The notes below the pieces were generated by a model. That model searched no databases. It saw nothing but the letters and a program-made list of their open reading frames with translations, and was not told where the DNA came from. DNA of 12,766 bases. It comes from Flavobacteriales bacterium UBA5422. Its GTDB lineage: Bacteria; Bacteroidota; Bacteroidia; Flavobacteriales_D; Crocinitomicaceae. The stretch lies in the NCBI GenBank assembly GCA_002409405.1, contig DHNG01000049.1, positions 16,864-29,629 on the forward strand, written 5' to 3'. Both the position numbers and the translations under genes were made by a program. Below are positions 7,442-12,766 of this stretch, in pieces. Within the stretch, counting starts at the first letter, position 1. Each line of letters starts with the position of its first letter.

Positions 7442-7666
7442 TATATACTTCATAAGTAACTGATTTTCTAATTTATCAGTGCATTCTTAAAAGAAATAAA
7501 TCGTTTTACTTTACAGACAATTTGATGTTTGTAGATCATCACGGCGGTTATTTGTATATTGCTATATCGTATTATTGCGATATGGGGAAAATGGAATATC
7601 CATCGGATTGTGTACGTTTCAAAAAAGTAGTAGGGACATGAAAAATGTATTTTACGATGGATCTCG
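7442..7666. other. Convergent intergenic region without a supported gene
   Basis: This 225-bp gap separates the converging SIMPL gene and the thioredoxin-fold gene. Two modest hairpins are visible: ACTGAT/ATCAGT (7459-7464 with 7475-7480) just after the SIMPL stop, and CTATATCG/CGATATGG (7562-7569 with 7578-7585, one G-T pair). Neither has a T-tract. They could end transcription or mean nothing. A 38-codon ATG frame at 7525-7641 has no supporting signal. Confidence 0.35.
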
Positions 7667-9100
7667 CTATCTGTTTTCCCGCTCTTCTTTCAATGCTTTC
7701 TGAATGTTAAAAAACACCTTGTCAATTGTTTCATACAGGTTGTTCGGTTGCGGACCTAAAGCAGGTGCCTGAACAATGTACGAGTACGGATCAATAAGTA
7801 CATACGAAGGAAATGTTGCGATCTTGTAGTTTGCCCAGAATGCTGAATTGTCCGGAATAACGGCAACATCCCATGCTAATCCGGAAAGAACAGACTTGCT
7901 TGCATCATTCATGGATGATTCTTTGCAAATGGTGAGAAACGTTACATCTTTGAGGTATTTTTTTTGTAATTCTCTTAATAGCGGGAGTTCAATTTTATTT
8001 TTCTCCGAAGATGGATCAAAACAATGGATGTACAGATATTTTCCCTTGTAGTCAGAAAGTCCTTTGGATTGATCACTGATCGTTTTTACAACAAATTCAG
8101 GAGCCTTTCCGCCACTTGCAGCTTCTGTTAGCCGTGAAATCATATTGGTTGCAACGATTTTATTGGCATCAAATAACGCGTGGTGTTTTACACTGTCAAG
8201 AACAGAAATAATGTTTGTCTGCGGATAATCCGGGGAATAGTACAATTCGGAAAGAAGTTCAATCATGGCAAGTTCACGTACCCGCATATTGATCATCGTG
8301 TATTCCATTCCCAGTGCATTCATAATCAATGAGGGGCTGCTTTTTAACAATCCGAGGTATACCCGGTTATTTACTTCCATTGGAATGGTGGGCATCATTC
8401 CCTTGTAAAAGTTTTTAAAATAATCCATGTAGGCATCATTTCGATAACGTACAGGCTGGTACTTGATGTAGAAATCATGTTTTTCGTAACGATTCCTGTT
8501 CGCCGTTTGCTGAATATTGTCAACCGTATTAGCAATGGTAAACCGAACGTAATCATAGATGTAATTACCCGTGTCTTTTGCATAGTATTTTTGCGCAGCA
8601 TCCTTGAATTCATCCATGTTTTTGCTAAACGCGACCGGATTTTTAAGATGATCGGAATAGTTGATTGCCATGTAATTATCCAACCAACGGTTGAATCCCA
8701 GTATCTGATAGTTGATGTCTGTTGAATCCAGATCATAAAAGGTTACCTCTACCTGGTTTCCTGCCGGACGATAAGGTTCATATTTGTCCTTTACCGGAAA
8801 ATAAATGGAATAGTTCCCACCCGGTTGTACATATAAGAAAGATCGGTTGTTCCCAATACGTACAATGACCTTTTGCACTTCTTCGACCGTAAAAAGTAAA
8901 GAAAAGAGTGAGTCATTCTTAACAGTTGCAGAGGCCATCGTTGATTCTTTCATACTGAAATAATCTTCAATTTCATTCAGTTGAACAGTCTGTCCGATAT
9001 AGCCGGGAGCAAATCCTTCGATTTTTACAATTTTACCGGATTGCGTAAATCCTGTTGCTGTGATTGCAAGGAAAAATAAGAAGCAGAAAACGTGTTTCAT
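7667..9100 (-). CDS. Secreted thioredoxin-fold (TlpA-like) protein lacking the CxxC centre
   Basis: From ATG at 9100 the product is 477 residues. An upstream in-frame ATG at 9133 would add 11 polar residues; 9100 is preferred because it places a clean signal peptide (MKHVFCFLFFLAITATGFTQ) at the N terminus. The middle, about residues 20-325, resembles the poorly conserved DUF4369/helical N-terminal parts of Bacteroidota TlpA-like proteins. Residues about 333-477 look like a thioredoxin fold: APEFVVKTI, KYLYIHCFDPSSEKNKIELP where a redox protein has WCxxC, then VTFLTICKES and a cis-proline loop ATFPSYVLID. Only one cysteine (C360 in this numbering) stands near the active site, so disulfide exchange of the usual kind is unlikely; a binding or scaffold role is possible. 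It follows coaD on the same strand by 41 bp (8 bp if the longer start is used) and is probably in that operon. Confidence 0.8.
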   Translation of the reverse strand: MKHVFCFLFFLAITATGFTQSGKIVKIEGFAPGYIGQTVQLNEIEDYFSMKESTMASATVKNDSLFSLLFTVEEVQKVIVRIGNNRSFLYVQPGGNYSIYFPVKDKYEPYRPAGNQVEVTFYDLDSTDINYQILGFNRWLDNYMAINYSDHLKNPVAFSKNMDEFKDAAQKYYAKDTGNYIYDYVRFTIANTVDNIQQTANRNRYEKHDFYIKYQPVRYRNDAYMDYFKNFYKGMMPTIPMEVNNRVYLGLLKSSPSLIMNALGMEYTMINMRVRELAMIELLSELYYSPDYPQTNIISVLDSVKHHALFDANKIVATNMISRLTEAASGGKAPEFVVKTISDQSKGLSDYKGKYLYIHCFDPSSEKNKIELPLLRELQKKYLKDVTFLTICKESSMNDASKSVLSGLAWDVAVIPDNSAFWANYKIATFPSYVLIDPYSYIVQAPALGPQPNNLYETIDKVFFNIQKALKEERENR

Positions 9101-9141
9101 TTCATTGTTTTTTGATTTCAAATCAGAAACCATACCACTTA

Positions 9142-9597
9142 TTAAACGAGCAAATACGGATTTGTTACAAATTTATCAATCGCTGCTCCATTCCGATGAA
9201 TTTCCCGGATAATTGTCGAACTGATTGCTGAGTACTCCGGGTCTGTAAGAAAAATCACAGTTTCAATGGAAGAAATTGATTGATTCATATGTGCAATGGA
9301 ACGTTCATATTCATAATCTTTGGAATCGCGTAACCCTCTGATGATAAACTGGGCATTGATGTCTTTACAAAAATCAACTGTCAGTTTGTTGTATACTTCC
9401 ACTCTAACTTTTGGTTCATTCTCGAATAATGACCGGATATGAAACAGTCGTTTATCTGTATCAAACAGATAATTTTTTGTGCTGTTGACTCCGACTCCGA
9501 TGACGATTTCATCAAATAGATGCAATGCTTTTTTTATTACGACTTCGTGTCCTTTTGTAAAAGGATCAAAGGAGCCGGGAAACAATCCTCTTCTCAT
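9142..9597 (-). CDS. coaD: Phosphopantetheine adenylyltransferase (PPAT)
   Basis: A 151-residue cytoplasmic enzyme of normal length for bacterial PPAT. It joins 4'-phosphopantetheine and ATP to give dephospho-CoA and pyrophosphate, the penultimate step of coenzyme A synthesis. Sequence marks: the nucleotidyltransferase signature GSFDPFTKGH at residues 8-17 with the catalytic histidine H17, the substrate-contacting segment RGLRDSKDYEYE at 87-98 followed by AHMNQ, and the C-terminal ATP-binding ISSTIIREI at 125-133. It begins 9 bp after the gap stop, so it is almost surely translated from the gap transcript, and it is followed closely by the thioredoxin-fold gene. No odd features. Confidence 0.96.
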   Translation of the reverse strand: MRRGLFPGSFDPFTKGHEVVIKKALHLFDEIVIGVGVNSTKNYLFDTDKRLFHIRSLFENEPKVRVEVYNKLTVDFCKDINAQFIIRGLRDSKDYEYERSIAHMNQSISSIETVIFLTDPEYSAISSTIIREIHRNGAAIDKFVTNPYLLV

Positions 9598-9606
9598 GAT
9601 TTATTT

Positions 9607-10596
9607 TTAGATGAATTTAACCAGGTCGATTAACCGGTTGGAATAACCTGCTTCGTTATCGTACCAACCAACAATTTTAATCATTCTTCCGACAACACTT
9701 GTTAACTCCGCGTCGTATAGACAGCTGGTGGGATTGCCGATGATATCCACAGAAACGATCGGATCTTCTGTATATTCCAGAATTCCCTTTAATTCACCTT
9801 CGGACGCAGCTTTCATTGCCTGGTTGATTTCTTCAATGGTGATTGGATTTTTGACCACCATAGTGATATCTGAAAGAGAACCGTTCGGTACTGGCACGCG
9901 TACTGCTCCGCCACCTATTTTCCCTTCGTATTCAGGAAAGATTTTCGTGATTGCTTTTGCTGCACCTGTGGAAGTCGGTACAATTGATTCCGCTGCTGCT
10001 CTGGCTCTTCGCAAGTCTTTATGAGGAGCATCGTGCAAACGCTGATCGGATGTGTAACTGTGAACCGTTGTGATAAACGCATTTTCAATCTCACAGATTG
10101 ACTTCATCACATAAAACAAGGGAGCAATGTTATTTGTTGTACAGGAAGCATTGGAAATCACTTGCTCCGTTCCGTCCAGAATATTGGTGTTGACACCCAT
10201 TACAACTGTTTTTATCTCTGCATCTGAAGGTGGGGCTGAAATAATAACTTTTTTTGCACCTCCTGCCAGGTGTTTTTCAGCCTGTGCTTTTTTTGTAAAT
10301 AACCCGGTTGATTCAACAACGATATCAACGCCGTATTTCCCCCATGGAATTAATTCGGGATTTTGTTCCTGATGAAAATAAACTTTCTTCCCGTTTTCAA
10401 AAACCAATGCATTGCCGTCTATTTCAAATTTCAATGGATTACGACCATGGATACTGTCATATTTAAATAAATGAGCCAATGTCTTTATATCAGCTAAATC
10501 ATTTACCAATGCAACCTGAATATCATTTTGCATGAGTGCCATTCTTACAAAATAGCGCCCGATTCTTCCAAAACCATTAACACCTACAATTTTCAT
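9607..10596 (-). CDS. gap: Glyceraldehyde-3-phosphate dehydrogenase, NAD-type, class I
   Basis: A 329-residue cytoplasmic enzyme that oxidatively phosphorylates glyceraldehyde 3-phosphate to 1,3-bisphosphoglycerate in glycolysis and can run in reverse for gluconeogenesis. Visible marks: Rossmann GVNGFGRIGR at residues 5-14; D33, the usual acidic residue favouring NAD over NADP; the catalytic ASCTTN with C152; H179 in TVHSYTSDQ; the RRARAAAESIVPTSTGAAKA phosphate-binding stretch at about 196-215; and the C-terminal WYDNEAGYSNR. All catalytic residues are intact. It is first in a minus-strand unit with coaD and the thioredoxin-fold gene, with its own -7 element just upstream. Many Bacteroidota carry more than one gap gene, so I cannot tell whether this is the main glycolytic copy. 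Confidence 0.96.
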   Translation of the reverse strand: MKIVGVNGFGRIGRYFVRMALMQNDIQVALVNDLADIKTLAHLFKYDSIHGRNPLKFEIDGNALVFENGKKVYFHQEQNPELIPWGKYGVDIVVESTGLFTKKAQAEKHLAGGAKKVIISAPPSDAEIKTVVMGVNTNILDGTEQVISNASCTTNNIAPLFYVMKSICEIENAFITTVHSYTSDQRLHDAPHKDLRRARAAAESIVPTSTGAAKAITKIFPEYEGKIGGGAVRVPVPNGSLSDITMVVKNPITIEEINQAMKAASEGELKGILEYTEDPIVSVDIIGNPTSCLYDAELTSVVGRMIKIVGWYDNEAGYSNRLIDLVKFI

Positions 10597-10612
10597 ACAC
10601 CTACTTTTTTAA

Positions 10613-10620
10613 CAAAAATA
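10613..10620 (-). promoter_or_regulatory. -7 promoter element for the gap-coaD unit
   Basis: On the minus strand TATTTTTG is an exact TAnnTTTG match, ending 16 bp before the gap ATG, which implies a very short leader. The -33 position 19 bp upstream reads GGTG and falls inside the terminator hairpin of the preceding gene, so the -33 element is poor. Confidence 0.45.
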
Positions 10621-10632
10621 CGTAAAAACGAA

Positions 10633-10660
10633 AAGAGGTCACCACATTTGATGACCTCTT
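10633..10660 (-). terminator. Hairpin terminator of the right-hand giant gene
   Basis: A perfect 9-bp stem AAGAGGTCA (10633-10641) / TGACCTCTT (10652-10660) closes a 10-base loop. Read on the minus strand the stem lies 21 bp after the stop codon of the giant gene and is followed by TTTTCGTTTTT, the expected T-rich tract of an intrinsic terminator. Confidence 0.8.
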
Positions 10661-10681
10661 CTTTGTATTCTTAACAGATTT

Positions 10682-12766
10682 TTAGTGAACTACCTGAATG
10701 AAACCATGTTTCGTCAGTTCGTCACCACCGTATATTTTCGCTTTGATGGTATAGAAGTAAACTCCTTCCGGAACAATATTCCCACCACGGTCTCTACCAT
10801 CCCATGATCCTTGAACATCATTGAATTCGTAGATAATATTTCCCCAACGGTTCACAATGATACAGTTGAAATCAGCGATACCGTCAGAATTAACAAACCA
10901 CTTATTATTTCCTGACTGAGATGACAGGGAAACAACGTTTGGTGCTTCAATGTCACATGCGTGATATGTAATGACTGCAGTATCAGAATAAGTATAACAT
11001 GGGTTGCTGATTGTAACAACATAACTTCCGGCTTCAGTAACAGGAATAGAAGGTGTTGTTGCTCCTGTATTCCATGCATACGTCACTTGAGAAGGTGGCT
11101 CCCATGCGTGTAATTCATATTGGATACCATTACACAAGCTCGTATCCTTCACTTCTGTATAGATGTATGGAGGGAAGTTGATGTCTCCTTCATAATGGAT
11201 GTCACAGAATGCATCATGATATTGAACTGTATAAATACCAGGTGTTGATACCGTGATTCCTGGTTGCGATGCAGTTGTTCCGAAAACAAATACTGCGGCT
11301 GTATCTTCCGACCATGTTGTTGATGGATTGTCCAGTACAGACCATGTTCCTCCCTGGAAGCTGGTAACAGATAAGTCAAAACTTCCTAAGTTACATGCCT
11401 GAGCCGGGATATTTGGTATTCCTGCAGGAACAAACAAAATTGTTGCGTTGTCAGATAAAGACGGACAATATTTGTCTGTGAATGTTACCTGTGCACTATA
11501 TGGCAATACGGAAGTTGTAATGATCGGATTGTGAATCGTGTCATTTGAAAACGTGATCACAGTAGGATCCAGTGTTGACCATGTTCCTCCGTTAAACGAA
11601 GTAACAGATGCTAGATCTACTTCATAGGAGTCTCCACACACGGTATCGTTTTCGAAAATTGTTGGTCGGAACGAATAAATGATTTGAGCCTCCAGATTAC
11701 CGGCACATGGTGTACTTAAGTTCACCGTATAAATACCATAAGTTGTCGCCGTGATAATCGGATTTGAAGCAGTTGTACTTGAGAAGGAAATTTCCGGATG
11801 AGGAGAAGACCATACGGCTCCTGTTCCTGCAAATGCTCCTGTAACCTGGTAATTCAGGTTGTTACAAGAAATTGCATCCGGGAAAATAATGGAAGAAACT
11901 CCCTGACCGATTGTAAAGGTTGTATCATTTTGACACATACCTGTGCTGTCCTGATTGTAGATGGTATACGTTCCAGGAGTCAACCACATGGAGAAATCAC
12001 CATCGTTCGGACTTCCTGTATTCCAGTCCATAAAATCAATTGCCAATGAATCTCCGATTGTCAAAAGCGTAGAATCTTCACCCGGACACAGGTATAAATT
12101 ACCTTGCAAATCAAAATTAGCAGGTTCCGGTACGTAAATGTACTCTTCAACACGTTTGTAGCAGTTTCCGAGATTTACAGTCACACCAAACACCCCTGTT
12201 TCATCAATGTATGTTTGAGGATATGTACTTTGATTGTCCCATAAATAACCATCATATGGGCCGTTTAATACACTTACCTGGAAACTGTCACAGGCAGTAG
12301 TGTAAGAAAGTTGTGGATTTAAATTCGTACCGCTATTGTCAATTACAACCACAAATGAAATCGTTGTGACTCCCGGAGTCGGGGAGAAGTTATCTGTTGC
12401 TGTTACTGACATGTTATATGTCCCCGCATCAGCAGGTGTTCCGATAACTCTTAATACCAGATTAGCAGTATTCCCGGGAATGTTTGCAACTTCTTGTAGC
12501 GAAGCCAGTCCACCATTGTTGTATGTAATTGAAGTGGTCTGATTTAATTCTGGAGACAAGAATGTCAACATGATATCTGCAGTATCTCCGTATGAACAGA
12601 CTTTAAATGTGTCACAAGAAGAAACTCCTTGTGCAATCGGAGGAATGTTTTGAGATCCTGTAATATCAAAGAAGAAGCTTTTGTAATCCAGGTAAGAAAT
12701 ACCATCATTGTTTCCAAGCGGTCCGTCAAAATCATTTCCCGGATGGTCAAAACGCCCGATCAAGAA
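10682..12766 (-). CDS. C-terminal part of a giant secreted PKD-repeat protein with type IX (type B) sorting domain
   Basis: An open frame of 694 sense codons plus stop enters from the right edge. The apparent start at 12763 is a TTG inside the open frame, so this is the 3' part of a longer gene. Visible parts, numbered from that TTG: an Ig/cadherin-like segment (about 36-142, with GTYNMSVTATDN), Cys-rich linker segments, three PKD-like repeats at about 300-530 (GAVWSS, NGGTWST, QGGTWSV), another SPT/PKD-like segment at 540-603 (YAWNTGATTPSI), and a sorting domain at about 606-693 with IIVNRWGNIIYEF, GSWDGRDRGG and VPEGVYFYTIKAK. This C-terminal domain is the gliding-motility-associated type that sends proteins through the type IX secretion system to the cell surface. 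Likely a surface adhesin or matrix protein; the ligand is unknown. An intrinsic terminator follows the stop. Confidence 0.92.
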   Translation of the reverse strand, partial: FLIGRFDHPGNDFDGPLGNNDGISYLDYKSFFFDITGSQNIPPIAQGVSSCDTFKVCSYGDTADIMLTFLSPELNQTTSITYNNGGLASLQEVANIPGNTANLVLRVIGTPADAGTYNMSVTATDNFSPTPGVTTISFVVVIDNSGTNLNPQLSYTTACDSFQVSVLNGPYDGYLWDNQSTYPQTYIDETGVFGVTVNLGNCYKRVEEYIYVPEPANFDLQGNLYLCPGEDSTLLTIGDSLAIDFMDWNTGSPNDGDFSMWLTPGTYTIYNQDSTGMCQNDTTFTIGQGVSSIIFPDAISCNNLNYQVTGAFAGTGAVWSSPHPEISFSSTTASNPIITATTYGIYTVNLSTPCAGNLEAQIIYSFRPTIFENDTVCGDSYEVDLASVTSFNGGTWSTLDPTVITFSNDTIHNPIITTSVLPYSAQVTFTDKYCPSLSDNATILFVPAGIPNIPAQACNLGSFDLSVTSFQGGTWSVLDNPSTTWSEDTAAVFVFGTTASQPGITVSTPGIYTVQYHDAFCDIHYEGDINFPPYIYTEVKDTSLCNGIQYELHAWEPPSQVTYAWNTGATTPSIPVTEAGSYVVTISNPCYTYSDTAVITYHACDIEAPNVVSLSSQSGNNKWFVNSDGIADFNCIIVNRWGNIIYEFNDVQGSWDGRDRGGNIVPEGVYFYTIKAKIYGGDELTKHGFIQVVH
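10685..10948 (-). other. Type IX secretion sorting domain (type B, gliding-motility-associated C-terminal domain)
   Basis: The last 88 residues of the right-hand giant protein hold the conserved core NRWGNIIYE, SWDGRDRGGNIVPEGVYFY and a final beta-strand KHGFIQVVH. The usual opening FTPNGDGxND is replaced by a divergent VVSLSSQSGNN...NSDGIADFN stretch, so this is an off-consensus member. Assignment rests on the NRWG, WDG and PxGVYFY motifs and the terminal position. Confidence 0.82.
11174..11866 (-). repeat. Three PKD-like repeats, coding
   Basis: Three units of about 75-80 residues in the right-hand giant protein share Cys at the start (SCNN, VCGD, ACNL), a central [G/N]G[T/A].W[S] motif, a (S/H)NPIIT or SQPGIT segment, and a final Y.V....C strand. 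They are more diverged from each other than the four repeats of the left-hand protein. Confidence 0.65.

Noticed and set aside
7525..7641. 38-codon ATG frame in the convergent intergenic region (begins MFVDHHGGYL)
   Set aside because: No promoter, no ribosome-binding signal, no recognisable motif, and frames this short arise often by chance.
9728..10372. Plus-strand open frames opposite gap (about 80-100 codons)
   Set aside because: They are antisense shadows of a strongly conserved enzyme gene and show no domain of their own.
12761..12763. TTG at 12763 (minus) as the true start of the right-hand giant gene
   Set aside because: The frame is still open to the window edge, the TTG is followed by mature-domain sequence without a signal peptide, and a type IX cargo needs one; the start is outside the window.
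1..12766. CRISPR array, insertion sequence, phage, toxin-antitoxin or defence locus
   Set aside because: No spacer-repeat pattern, transposase or terminal inverted repeats, and no defence-type protein were found in either strand.

Overview
The window looks like a chromosomal stretch from a member of the Bacteroidota, most likely a gliding or surface-adhesin-rich Flavobacteriia-type organism. Reasons: promoter elements fit the Bacteroidota pattern (TTTG, 19-21 bp, TAnnTTTG) instead of the sigma-70 pattern; no strong Shine-Dalgarno sequences are visible; there is a TonB-dependent receptor with a carboxypeptidase-regulatory-like N-terminal domain; and two very large secreted repeat proteins are present, one ending in a type IX secretion (type B, gliding-motility-associated) sorting domain. 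Genus cannot be fixed from the sequence alone.

Layout, left to right. (1) 1-2445, minus strand: the first 815 codons of a giant secreted protein that runs off the left edge, with a signal peptide, an IgGFc-binding-type N-terminal region, then four ~90-residue PKD/Ig-like repeats each with one cysteine pair. Its promoter sits at about 2517-2549. (2) 2634-4208, minus: a two-gene unit, a DtxR/MntR-family metal-dependent repressor followed after 18 bp by a ten-helix EamA/DMT transporter. (3) 4209-4298: a divergent control region holding a perfect 16-bp palindrome exactly between the -33 and -7 elements of a plus-strand promoter. (4) 4299-6605, plus: the TonB-dependent outer-membrane receptor served by that promoter. 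(5) 6710-7441, plus: a membrane-anchored SIMPL-domain protein. (6) 7442-7666: convergent non-coding region. (7) 7667-10596, minus: a compact unit of gap (glyceraldehyde-3-phosphate dehydrogenase), coaD (phosphopantetheine adenylyltransferase) and a secreted thioredoxin-fold protein lacking the CxxC centre. (8) 10682-12766, minus: the C-terminal 695 codons of a second giant secreted repeat protein with a type IX sorting domain, followed by a clear hairpin terminator that abuts the gap promoter.

The most interesting unit is the metal-regulation locus: repressor, inner-membrane transporter, operator-in-promoter and outer-membrane receptor with a Cys-x-x-Cys in its plug. The simplest reading is that the repressor shuts off receptor synthesis when its metal (manganese or iron) is plentiful. 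The two giant adhesin-like genes flank housekeeping and metal genes and are not obviously functionally tied to them. No tRNA, rRNA, CRISPR, insertion sequence, phage or defence-system signature was seen.
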